Shown one piece after another: positions 12,677-23,639 of a stretch of DNA of 64,000 nucleotides; position 1 is the stretch's first letter, and every line of letters starts with the position of its first letter. The stretch is taken from contig NW_003101660.1 in the NCBI RefSeq assembly GCF_000003855.2, positions 372,001-436,000 on the forward strand, given 5' to 3'. The notes under the pieces were generated by a model. It was given only the letters and a program-made list of their open reading frames with translations. It was not told the origin of the DNA and ran no database searches. A program made the translations under genes and the position numbers. This DNA is from Blastomyces gilchristii SLH14081. Its lineage: Eukaryota > Ascomycota > Eurotiomycetes > Onygenales > Ajellomycetaceae.

Positions 12677-13149
12677 ATACTCTTCTCTTTAAAAGTATAG
12701 TCTCTATACTCTTAAGATTATCAGATTAGAAATTATCTTTATTATATAATAATAATTATTAATTAATTGACAGTGTATATACTGCATATAATACAAAGAA
12801 ATAGATAAGTTTTTCTGCTAACTATATAGATCTTTCTTTATTCATCTTCATTCAAATTAAATATATGATAAGTGAGTTTCTTATATATTAATTTAGAATG
12901 AAGAAAATATAGTTAATAAGTAACTTACAGATCTCTTATTATATTCTATTCTATATATAAAATTCTCTATAAAAGTAATGTATTTTAGAGATAAAGTTAA
13001 CAGTAGTAATAGAATTTTTTGAAAAGATCTCTCTCTCTATAAAACATTTTTCTTCTCTCTTTCTTAATTGTAATAGTGAGTGTATGAGAGTATCATTCTT
13101 AAAGAATAATAAAGAACTTATTCTGATGTTTTTCAGTGAGTAAACATTT

Positions 13150-13503
13150 TCATGATGTGACTGTGGTCTTCATGACTGTTAAGAAAGCCAGGTTGAAGAT
13201 GAAGACAGCAGTGTCAATGAGCTGCAGAAGTATCACTCTTATTATCATATCTTCTTCTTCTTCTACATCTCTTGCAGCTGCAGTGATAGTAGCCGTGTCT
13301 TGTAGTGAGATGTCATTTCTTCTGCTGATCAGTTCATCTGCATCTGATCTGTTCTCTGCCTTCTCTGCCACTGTTGCAATACCGCTTCTCTCAATCAACA
13401 CAGTAATATATGACTCTGTGTGATCATTTGAAGAGAACTCTGAAAAGAGCTTGATTTCAGAAACAGCAGCTCTGAGAAGCTCAATCTGTAGTTTCTCTTT
13501 CAT
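13150..13503 (-). CDS. extra open frame downstream of the chromodomain in element B, 117 aa
   Basis: The longest uninterrupted frame in the 30-kb tract. It starts MKEKLQIELLRAAV and is rich in Glu, Asp, Arg and Ala (AEKAENRSDADELISRR; AARDVEEEEDMIIRV), ending in a hydrophobic segment (LIDTAVFIFNLAFLTV) that could be a membrane or packing helix. Upstream the same frame extends with only a few mutation-type stops (QREDKETAELCKLNLAVF), so the original product was probably longer. It lies between pol and the 3' LTR, where some Gypsy elements carry an additional gene. No family recognised. An overlapping plus-strand frame (13136-13423) exists but is not supported by context. Confidence 0.45.
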   Translation of the reverse strand: MKEKLQIELLRAAVSEIKLFSEFSSNDHTESYITVLIERSGIATVAEKAENRSDADELISRRNDISLQDTATITAAARDVEEEEDMIIRVILLQLIDTAVFIFNLAFLTVMKTTVTS

Positions 13504-14199
13504 AGTACACTCAAGCCCTGCTCAGAATACTGCTAAGTTGAGTTTGCAGAGTTCTGCAGTTTCTTTATCTTCTCTCTGTAAGAAGACTCTGATACAGCTT
13601 TTAATCAGTATTATCATCTATCTATACTATGCTAAGCAGCTGAAGAAGAAGAAGATTTTATACACTTATCTCTTCTCTCACTCTTATTATTTTCATTGTA
13701 TTCATAATAATAACTTCTATCTCTCTGTAAGTATTACCTACTCTATAAGAAGATATTGTATCAACTCTAATAAGAAGCTCAGATACTCAAGCAGTATAGA
13801 GTGAGAGTCTTAAAGCTTTAAGTATTGATAGATTCTATTAAAACTGAAGAGATCTCTCTTACTTATTTATAAAAGAAGATGAAAGTATGAGTCTCTGAGA
13901 TAAAAAAACATCTCAAAATAACTGATCTTAAGAAGAGATCAGCTGATATTACTGTTAAAAGTATCACAGAGATTAATTACTAATTAAAGAGAATCTCACT
14001 TCAATTAAAGCAGATAACTGAGATACTTTATAAATTAATAAGTTAATACTTTAAGTATCTCTTATACTCTTCTATAGCATACTTCTCTGCAGTACTGCAG
14101 TACTAACTTCTCAGCAGATAAAGATACTGATACTGAAGACTTCAATAATAAAGAATAAGTTTGATGAGAATGTAGTTATTAATAAGTAAATTCTGAGAT

Positions 14200-17100
14200 T
14201 TTCTCTTTTTACTTTTTCAGCAGACTGTGATCTTATTAGAATAGCAGCAGTCTGCAGATTAATAATATCAATCTTTTTTATTAATTTTAAATATTTCTTT
14301 CTTTTCTTATTAACTACTTTAGGAATTTTACACTTGTATAGTCTTATTAAACTTCTAAAAAACCTCTTTGAAAGAAAATAGAAGAAGAGTGCTATAGAGC
14401 TTATAAAATACTAATTTATTATTATAAGATTATCTCTAAAAACTCTTTAAGAAAAAATAAGAAGTCTTAAGCAGTATTTCTTACTTAATATCTCTAGTAT
14501 GTAATAAGATAATCTCTACTAGCTGTCTCATAGCTTACAATCTCTTTCTCAGTATTTTTCAAATACTCAAGCAGTTCTTATAAATTCTCTAATAATGAAT
14601 AATCTTCTTATTTCACAAGATATTGAAGCTTACTGTAATATATTCACTTATTTAATATTTTCTTCATAAGATATTTGATATCATTCTTAATTTTAATATT
14701 ATTCAGCTGAGATGACTCTGCTCTGAGATATTACTTATAGAGCTTTAAATAGAAAATATGAAAAACAGAATGAATTAATTTCAATTCTGTGAATAATTTT
14801 AACTTGTATATCTACTTATCTATCACTCTTATTACTGAGAAAGATTCTAGTCACTACTCACTGAGCTTCTTATATAATTTTATTATCTTGATATTCTTTA
14901 TTGAAAGTAGTACTTGATCTTTTATCAAGAACTTTATTAAAAGATGTTTTCAATTATAGTATTTTATCTATCACTTCTGAATACAGTGAATACTTTTTAT
15001 CATCTTCTTATAAATTTTATCTAAAAGTTTCAATCTCACTTTTACTTCTAATACTGAGAAATACTCTGTTCTCTGTATCTATCTAATATTCTGACTGTCT
15101 ATTTCTCTCTTTAAAATGTTATCTGTGACATCACTGAGTAACAAAGAATTATATTTATAATAAGTATAGAAAGAAGATATCTTTAAGATTACATTCTTTG
15201 TATTATTATATATAAATTTAATGATCAGAAGATGTTTAAGTCAATTATTCTAATAATATAAATAGAATACTTAAAGATACTGTTCTAGTATCTGATTCTG
15301 ATATTCAGTCTGATCATCTGTCTGTAAATGAAATGCAGTACTAAGAAGATATCTTATTATAAGATAATAGTAAAAAGCTGATCAGTATTTACTGATGAAG
15401 AGAAATTCTTAATCTATTATTAATAATTTCAGAGCACTGTGATTATAAATGATGATATCTAAAAATAGATCAGTTAATTCAGAGGCTTTAATCTTTTTAT
15501 AAGTAAGAATATATCTGATCATCTTTATAAAGCAGTTAATAATGATTAAAATTGAGTTATATTCTTTGACTCTTGTCAACTTCAGCAGATCAACTATGAA
15601 ATTCATTAATAGATTCTGTCATAAGCTCTTTGAAACAGGCAGTGATATCAACTCACTGTATTACTTATATCACAGAATCTTTATTCTTTGATAGATATTA
15701 TAAGTCTTAATATACTCTTTAACATCTGTTCAGAGCTTGTCTCAAATATATTTATATTTTAAAAGCTTCTTAGTCTTCTCTAATCTGAAGTATTCTATAT
15801 GAAGATTATTATAATGAATTCTCAATAACTTCTAGCACACTGCTCTGCTATAAGAGACAAAGACTGAATTATTCAGTAGTAGAAGTTCACATTCTTCTAG
15901 TTATCAGTAACTTGATTTCTTAGCAGTATCATCCTGCTCAGAGTCTGTCTCTTTCAAGTTTAAACTAAATTCTTTCTTCTTTAACTTCTGAATTTAAGTT
16001 ATAGTAGAGACATTCTTCTTCTATAACTTATTAATGAATTTTAAAAGTAGTCAGATTGAAAGATTGTAGACTGTTTCATTCTTTATCAATTCAATGATTG
16101 TAAGATATAATATGAGAAGCTTATGATCTTCAGTATCAGTTCTCTGCAGAGATCTGAGTTTTTTTTCACCTTCTATACTGAGTTATATAGCTGTCTTATC
16201 AGTGCTGTTTCTGAGCTTTAGAGAATCTCAACTCTCTGTAGCCAGCTTCTTCTATAGTGATAACAGAGATTCTTTTATAGAATTCTTCTCTGTATTAATA
16301 ATATTATAATCAGACTGTCTAGACAGTGTGTTAGCAGAGTTAAGTCAATCTGAATAGTATCAGATATAGAAATTATACTCTGAAAGCAGCTCTGCTTATC
16401 TGACTTGATATTCTATCAAGCTCTTTGTTATTAAGAAGTAACATAGATTTATATAATTAGTAAGAACTTGCACTAAGTACTTACTATTCTAGAGATAATA
16501 TTATCAGATTTTAAAGAATTTAATAATTACTAATATTTTCTGATTATAAGTATTATATCTTCTCTATATAAGTAATAACTTCTTGAAGAAGAAGATCACT
16601 GATCTTTATTCATAGTATCTTATAAACTCTATAAAAAAGTCTTCTCTCACAGATAATTTATTATCTATTTTCTCAGAAATAATTATTCTCTGATTCTTTC
16701 AATGTTGAAAGGTCTTCAGTATTAACTGTGAAAAGATTTCATAGATTTCATTCTCAGATACATCAGTCTCACACTGACTGAGTAAGTTGAGATTAAAGTG
16801 ATTCAGTATTATAATATCTGTGAAAGCTTGTTTCAATTCTATAAACATCTGTATAATATCTTGAGTAAGAATAAACAGTTCTGTTTTCCTGTCTTTCATA
16901 CTTCTCTTTAACAGATCTATAAGAGAAACAGTAATCTGTGAATATGTATAGATGAATTATCTATAGAAATTCATAAATTCTAGAAATATCTGTATCTTGC
17001 AGTATATTCACAGTGTCAGTCAGTTCTTAATAACAGAGACTCAGCTTCTGTTCATTGAAATATTATTCATCTCAATAATATAATCTAAGAAATCAATCTT

Positions 17101-17946
17101 CTGCATGTAGAATGAGCATTTTTCAGTGTTTATATAGAGTTAATACTGTCTTAAGTGACTCAATACTTCTTAAACATGAGTATCATATTCTTTCTCTGAT
17201 TTTGAGAAGATTAGAATGTTATTCAGATATACTATGTAGAAGACATTGACAAGGCCTCACAGTGTCTCATTTATATAGATCTGAAAGATGACTGAAGTAT
17301 TATAAAGATTAAAAGATAAAACAAGATATTCAAAATTACTGTACTTAGTATAAAAAGCTGTTTTTTAAATATTATCTTCATTAACTCTGATTCTATAATA
17401 GACATTCTGTATATTAATCTTTGAGAACATCTTTGCTTCAGATAATTAATCAATCATCTCATCAATTAATAGTAATAAATAGCAATTCTTAATTATCATC
17501 TTATTAAGATCTCTGTAGTCTATGCATAGATATAGTCTATTATTCTTCTTAAGTATAAAGAGTAAAGACATCTCTGCTGAACTCTTTAATAAATATATTC
17601 AGTTCTTTGATTGCACTTCTTCAAGATACTTACATAGAACATTCAATTTCTTTACAGATAAGTTGTAAAGAGATCTGTATAATACTGTTATATCATCTTT
17701 AAGACAAATCTTATATTATATCTTGATATCAGAAAACTTCACTGCTTCTCTTTCTGAAAAGATATTCTTAAAATCTGTAAAGAGATGTTATATATATCTG
17801 TCTTCAATAATGAATACTGCTGCTAATCTTATAGTGAGAGTGATGACTTCTTTATCTATTCTCAAGTCTCAGTCATCTGCTATATAGTATATTAACTCAA
17901 TCTTTTTCTTAAGATTCTTTCAATAAAACTCTTCAGATTTCTCTAT
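14200..17946 (-). pseudogene. decayed pol of chromovirus B: RT, RNase H, integrase, chromodomain
   Basis: Collinear with the pol of element A. RT is at about 17.2-17.6 kb, the integrase core at 15409-15606 (NFIVDLLKL...YNSILIIINCF), the integrase tail ELKLIHSVFHIFYLKLY near 14740-14790, and the chromodomain near 14560-14690, where YLMKKILNK, LQYLVK and EDYSLLENL are readable in one frame with TGA/TAA at Trp/Arg/Gln-type positions. The chromodomain places the family among chromoviruses, which are known to target heterochromatin. Confidence 0.88.
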
Positions 17947-19419
17947 CACTGTCTCTTTATTAGTGAGACAGTACTGTTATGTCTGAGTAACTTAGTCAAT
18001 GAGAGAATTGTTTTCTCTCAACTATGAGAGATTTAGAATAACATTCTCATCTATAATATTAACTGTGTGAAGAAGTAGACTGCTCTTCTTAAAGATTTCT
18101 TCTAAATCTGTGACTACATACTTCACTTAAATTATACTAAAATAATAACATTTCATTTCATCAGTAAATTTTATATAGTCTGACAGGTCTATCTTCTTTC
18201 AATTCTTCATCAAAGAAAAGAAATAGAATATGAAGTTAACATTTATCTTGAAGTTAAGTAGATATCTCACTAGTATCTTCTCATTTAGAGTATACATTAT
18301 GATTATAACATAAACTCAGAGATATAAGAATTATTAATTCTTTATTTCTTTCTCTTCTTTATCTTTCACAGATACATTTGTCAGAAGAGAAGTTAACTTT
18401 AAGAAAATATCTTCTCAGTTTCTTCTCTTCTTCAGCTTCTTATAATTACTGATATAGTGATTATCAGCTCTGCAGTTAAATCAGAGATCTTTATCAAATC
18501 TTTTTTAGTATTTCTTTACAATGAGTGAAGAATCAGAATACTTAAAATTCTTCTTTACTTTCTTCACACTGAAGCTGTCACAGTGCTGTTTAGATTCTAT
18601 TATTAATTACTTAGAAGAGATCTTATTAATCTTTTTCTTAGAGAATTGATTATTCAAATAGATCTGAAAAGCCAGATTAACAAGCTCAGTGTGATTAATT
18701 AATGAACTCTGATATTATAATATTATTATTCACATCTTATAAGTTAGCTTTATAAGATAAAGCTGTGTTTTTAATTAATTTAAATTATCAACTAATTTCT
18801 CTCAATATTCTTCAAATCTTATATTGAAATTAAAAGAATTCTCATTATTTTATTAATATAATGAGTTAAACTGCTGTGCTGCTGTGAAGCTGTAATTATA
18901 ATAATCTTCAATTTAATTCAGTAAAAAGTTCTTGAATTCTTCTCAAGTCATGATAGTATTGATATACTTAAGCTTTCTCTTCTTAATAACTTAAGTAGTT
19001 GCAGAGATGCCTTTAAGAAGGTTAACAGTATATATTACTTATATCTTATAAGTATTATACTGGCTCAGATTAAGGCAGAATTTCTGTTCAAGAATACAGA
19101 TAAAGCTGTGAAATTCAGACAAGATGTTTCTCTTATATCTTGAAGAATCTCTGATCTTAATCTCTCTATCTTCATGATAGATATAGGTGTGTAGAGACTG
19201 TGACAGTAGCAGAGTAATTAAAGAGCTCATGTCAAAATATGCAGTGAGTTCAGAAATCTCAGATTTCTGTCAGAGTAGAGATGTATATACTCTAGAAAAT
19301 GATATAGTATTTCTCTCAGAGAGTGAGATCAGATCAGTCTCAGTATAAGTGTATGAGATTATATCAGTCTGTTAGAGCTTGACTGATTCAAATATATAAT
19401 CAGATTAAGTGATTTAAAT
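17947..19419 (-). pseudogene. decayed gag side of chromovirus B
   Basis: Minus strand. The frame at 19039-19230 has a gag-like stretch (SSRYKRNILSEFHSFICILEQKF). A zinc-knuckle-like remnant (FNCRADNHYISN) lies near 18450-18490; its first Cys codon appears lost. The segment matches 19953-21425 of element A throughout, the main evidence that the two belong to one family. The 5' LTR (19420-19952) lies directly upstream in the coding direction. Confidence 0.8.
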
Positions 19420-19952
19420 TGTAATATAATAGAACTGAAGTGATAACTAGTTAGTAATATTATGTAGAGATAGTTATTTAGAAAGCTGTATAAGTAAGCT
19501 TAACTATCTTACTTAAATAGTAAGCTTGTAGACTACAGAGTTATTATGAGAATATCACAGATATAATACTTAGTATACTAAGAAGATTGTATAAGATATA
19601 TAGTAACTCTTATATATATTTCAGTAGAAGAAAAATGAATTACTGACTTCTTTAATAAGAAGTCAGCATCTAGCTATTCTATATAGATAATGAGTGAATA
19701 CTCTTCTCTTATTTCATGAGTGAGAATAGCTGAACTGATACCTCAGCAGCATCTCACTATCAAGAAAGAGTAATCTGCTAATCTTATATAGAAGCAGAGT
19801 TCTCATATTCATTAATCAGATCTTTCTATAATATATCTGAATGATGTCATAGAGTGGTTGGAAACCGGTTCGGATAGAATGAAATCATCCGCATGGAAGC
19901 GATGGGCCGTGTGAAACCGCAACAGGGCCTTGGCGCGGCTGAGAGCGTGACA
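19420..19952 (-). repeat. LTR 3: 5' LTR of chromovirus B
   Basis: 533 bp. The last 100 bp or so (19850-19952) are GC-balanced and barely mutated, ending GAGAGCGTGACA; the rest is heavily mutated. Confidence 0.9.
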
Positions 19953-21425
19953 TACTGTCTCTTCATCAGTGAGATGATATTATTATATCTGAGTAACTCA
20001 GTTAATAAGAGAATTATTTTCTCTTAATTATAGAAGATCTAGAATAACATTCTCATCTATAATATTAACTGTATGAAGAAGCAGACTGCTCTTCTTAAAG
20101 ATTTCTTCTAAGTCTGTGATCACACACTTTACTTGAATTATATTAAAATAGTAACATTTCATTTTATCAGTAAATTTTATATAGTCTGACAGATCTATCT
20201 TCTTTCAACTCTTCATTAAAGAAAAGAAATAGAATATGAAGTTAGTATTCACTTTAAAGTTGAGTAGATATCTCACTGATATGTTCTCATTCAGAGTATG
20301 TATTATAATTGTAATATGAACTTGAAGATGTGAGAATTATTAATTCTTTATTTCTTTCTCTTCTTTATCTTTCATAGATATATTTGTCAGAAGAGAAGTT
20401 AACTTTAAGAAGATATCTTCTCAGTTTCTTTTCTTCTTCAGCTTCTTATAATCACTGATATAGTGACTATTAGCTCTATAGTTAAAATAGAGATCTTTAT
20501 CAAATCTTTTTTAATATTTCTTTACAGTGAGTGAAGAATTAGAACACTTGAAATTCTTCTTTACTTTCTTCACACTGAAGCTGTCACAGCACTGTTTAGA
20601 TTCTGTTATTAATTACTTAGAAGAGATCTTATTAATCTTTTTCTTAGAGAATTGATTATTCAAATAGATCTGAGAAGTCAGATTGATAAGCTCAGTATAA
20701 TTAATTAATAAACTCTGATATTGTAATATTATTATCTGCATCTTATAAGTCAGCTTTATAAGATAAAGCTGTGTTTTTAATTGATTTAAATTATCAGTCA
20801 ATTTCTCTCAATATTCTTTAAATCTTATATTGAAATTGAAAGAATTCTTATTATCTTATTAATATAATGAGTTGAATCACTGTATTACTGTGAAGCTGTG
20901 ATTATAGTAATTTTCAATTTAATTCAGTAGAAAGTTCTTGAATTCTTCTTAAGTTATAGCAGTATTGATATACTTAAGCTCTTTCTTCTTGATAGCTTAA
21001 GTAGTTGCAGAGATGTCTTCAAGAAGGTTGATAGTATATATTACTCATATTTTATAAGTATTATACTAGCTCAGATTAAGATGAAATTTTCATTCAAGAG
21101 TACAGATAAAGCTGTGAAATTCAGATAAGATGTTTTTCTTATATTTTAAAGAATCTCTGATCTTAATCTCTCTATCTTTATAATAGATGTAGATGTGTGA
21201 AGACTACAGTGATAATAGAGTAGTTAAAGAGCTTATATTAAAATGTGCAGCAGGTTCAGAAATCTCAGATTTCTGCTAAGATAGAGATGTACACACTCTA
21301 GAAGATAATGTGATGTTTTTCTCAGAGAGTGAGATCAGATCAGTCTCAGTACAGATATATAAGATTATATCAGTCTGTTAGAGCTTGACTGATTTAAACT
21401 TATAATCAGATTAAGTAATTCAAAT
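19953..21425 (-). pseudogene. decayed gag side of chromovirus A (separated from its pol by element B)
   Basis: Homologous along its length to 17947-19419. The join to A's pol is at 12143/19958 after allowing for the TACTA/TACTG duplication. Gag-like coding is readable on the minus strand with many mutation-type stops. Confidence 0.8.
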
Positions 21426-21969
21426 TGTAACATACAGAACTGAAGCAGTGACTAGTCAGTAATATTATATAGAGATAGTTGTTTGAGAAGCTGTATAAGT
21501 AAGCTTGACTATCTTACTTAAATAGTGAGCTTATAGACTACAGAATTATTGTAAGAATATCACAGATATAATACTTAGTATACTAAGAAGATTGTATAAG
21601 ATATACAGTAACTCTTTGTATATATTTCAGTAGAAGAAAAATGAATCACTGACTTTTTTAATAAGAAGTCAGTATCTAGCTATTCTATATAGATAATGAG
21701 TGAATACTCTTCTCTCATTTCATGAGTGAGAATAGTCAGAGTGATATCTTAGCAGTATCTTATTACTAAGAAAGAGTAATCTGCTGATCTTGTATAGAAG
21801 TAAGGTTTTCATATTTATCAATCAGATCTTTCTATGATATATCTGAATAATGTCATAGAGTAGTTGAAAACCAGTTTGAACAGCCTGCAGAATGAATGAA
21901 ATCATCTGTATGAAAGTAATAAGCCGTGTGAAACCGCAGCAGGGCCTTGACGCGGCCAGAGGCGTGACA
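21426..21969 (-). repeat. LTR 4: 5' LTR of chromovirus A
   Basis: 544 bp. The outer 80 bp or so (to 21969, ending GAGGCGTGACA) keep CG and GG/CC dinucleotides; the interior is mutated. Followed by the target duplication ATCAT (21970-21974). Confidence 0.92.
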
Positions 21970-22683
21970 ATCATGATTATTAATTGACTCAACACTTATT
22001 ATCTATTTTTTCAAGACTCTAGCTTCTGTATTCTCAGCTGTAGAGTACTTCTTAAATAAGCTCTTTTTCTTAACTTTCTTTCTCTTATTATTCTTCTACT
22101 TCTTTTCTTTCACTTTATCATTCTTCTTACTGATATTGACTATGTATAACTATTAGTTAATTATATTAGAATTGATATATTTCATGTTGAAAAGTGACTC
22201 ATTTCTATGATAAGAGTAGTGACTTTCAGTGCTATTATAATAATAACTGATACAAGCTTTATAACATTAATTCAGAGTATTGATATAGATGATAAAAGAG
22301 TCTTCTCTTCTAATACAGTAACTGCAGAGAACTGTAAAAACAGTATCACAGAATTGTAGAAGAAGAGCTTTATAATTTGTATTAATTTTTATATTAATCT
22401 GACAATTCTTCTGTAAGACTGACTTTCAAGTATAGAATAATTTAATAAGAGTCTGTAGCTTCTTTGACAGCTTCTCAGACATTCTTTCAGTTAAACAAGT
22501 TAACAGTTGACTTGATAATCTAGAACTGACAGATGCAGCAGAGATAGAAGCAGGAATAGATGCAGATACAGATACAGAACTGAGAATAAAATTAACAGCT
22601 AATAGCTTAACAGACTGAATAAGATTATTAAGAACTGTGCTGACTGTCAGAATTGTAATTTTTATTATTTTAAAGAATCTCAC
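21970..22683 (-). pseudogene. unidentified decayed reading frame interrupted by chromovirus A
   Basis: The minus-strand frame opens at 22683 (MRFFKIIKITILTV), has a Ser/Ala/Val-rich stretch (SVSVSASIPASISAASVSS), and runs to the element A junction with about ten stops, mostly TAA/TAG. It then becomes very basic (KRKKVKKKSLFKK) before the junction, and continues in the same frame at 6330-6197. A basic segment followed by a coiled coil is seen at the C-terminus of some DDE transposases, but no catalytic motif was found and the assignment is open. Confidence 0.4.
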
Positions 22684-23338
22684 TTATAATGAACATGTTT
22701 TAAGATGTTGTTTTCAGTTATAATAACAGTATTAATGATTTTTTGAACTTCTGATGAATTAATAGAGATAAATAACATAATTTTTGAAAAAAAAAAAAAA
22801 AAACAGCTGATAGAGATGAGAGATGAGAGATAAGATGAATTCTTTAAAGAGAAAAGAAATACTCTGAGATTTATTCACTTTCTCTTATACATATGTTGAT
22901 AGTTACAAGAATTCAATATTTCTTATTATATAATATAATACAGGTCTCAATAACACAGATCTCAGAAGATTCTCAATCTCTCAGATCAAAGATATTATTA
23001 TATTAAATCTGAGCTGTATAGATTAATATTTATATTATTTTAATATCTTCTGTAAATTACTAACTGCTCATTCTCAGATTCAGTAATTATAATAAAATCA
23101 GTCATAATAGATTTATCAAGTTCAATGATTGAATTCAGTGAATCTGTAAGTAGAATAGATAGAGAGAATAATAGAATAGAGAATGAAGAACTTACAGTAA
23201 TAAAGAATAAGTAAATAAGCAGATTAAATATAAACTATGAAAAAGATGAAATAAAGAGTAAATAAATCTATATAGAATATAGATTAGCAGAGATCTATAA
23301 AAAGAAAAGAGATATAACTTAGTTATCTATTAACTTTA
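22684..23338. other. AT-rich mutated sequence, probably the 3' flank or tail of the Helitron
   Basis: It contains an A run at about 22787-22803 and no recognisable domain. It borders the left LTR of element C, whose right LTR borders the Helitron helicase end, so before that insertion this stretch lay directly downstream of the Helitron protein. A Helitron 3' hairpin and CTRR end could not be pinned down. Confidence 0.4.
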
Positions 23339-23597
23339 TGTAAGAAATCCCGCTCCTCGCGGATTCTTTACCTCTATTTCTATCTCTCGCGTAACCAATA
23401 GAGCTAGCGGCCCTTGGCTACACATAACTATATAGACTGAAGTTTGTGAATACTATTCACAACTCAGCTTGAATGCTATTATACATTTAATCTCTACATT
23501 TTATCTTTCTACTGTGAATACTTCTAGTAGTTAACAGTATATATCATGTCAAGCTGCAAACACCTGAATAATCACCTGTGAGCACTTATTCTTACAT
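23339..23597 (+). repeat. 5' LTR of chromovirus C
   Basis: 259 bp. The first 85 bp or so keep CG dinucleotides (CCCGCTCCTCGCGGATTC), in contrast with the 3' LTR, which reads CCTGCTTCTCATGAATTC at the same place. Confidence 0.92.
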
Positions 23598-23639
23598 TTC
23601 AAGCTCAGTCAGTCAGCAATCACCTGTTATGACTGAAAG

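Larger units (their letters stand above)
12144..19952 (-). mobile_element. Chromovirus B (Ty3/Gypsy), same family, nested inside element A
   Basis: The left LTR (12144-12676) and right LTR (19420-19952) are both 533 bp and lack the 11-12 bp present in A's LTRs. The 5 bp before the element is TACTA (12139-12143) and the 5 bp after it is TACTG (19953-19957): a target-site duplication with one G-to-A change. Sequence flanking the insertion joins A's pol to A's gag side, and B itself carries the uninterrupted version (about 17.93-17.97 kb). Coding runs on the minus strand: gag at 18.3-19.3 kb, pol to about 14.5 kb, then an extra frame at 13150-13503. Confidence 0.93.
6331..21969 (-). mobile_element. 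Chromovirus A (Ty3/Gypsy), full length, interrupted by element B
   Basis: The left LTR (6331-6875, 545 bp) and right LTR (21426-21969, 544 bp) both read TGT...ACA on the plus strand and share an 11-12 bp segment absent from the other pair. The flanking duplication is ATCAT at 6326-6330 and 21970-21974. With the nested element (12144-19952) removed, the internal region is 5268 + 1473 = 6741 bp, essentially the same as element B (6743 bp). Coding direction is minus: gag lies at 20.3-21.3 kb, then RT, RNase H, integrase and chromodomain run leftward to about 8.7 kb. A purine-rich tract (AAAGAGAAGAGTAT) abuts the 3' LTR at 6876-6889. All coding domains are broken by C-to-T type stops. Confidence 0.93.

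Noticed and set aside
13136..13423. 95-aa plus-strand frame opposite the extra ORF of element B
   Set aside because: Antisense to the element's coding direction; the Ser-rich product mirrors acidic codons of the minus-strand frame.
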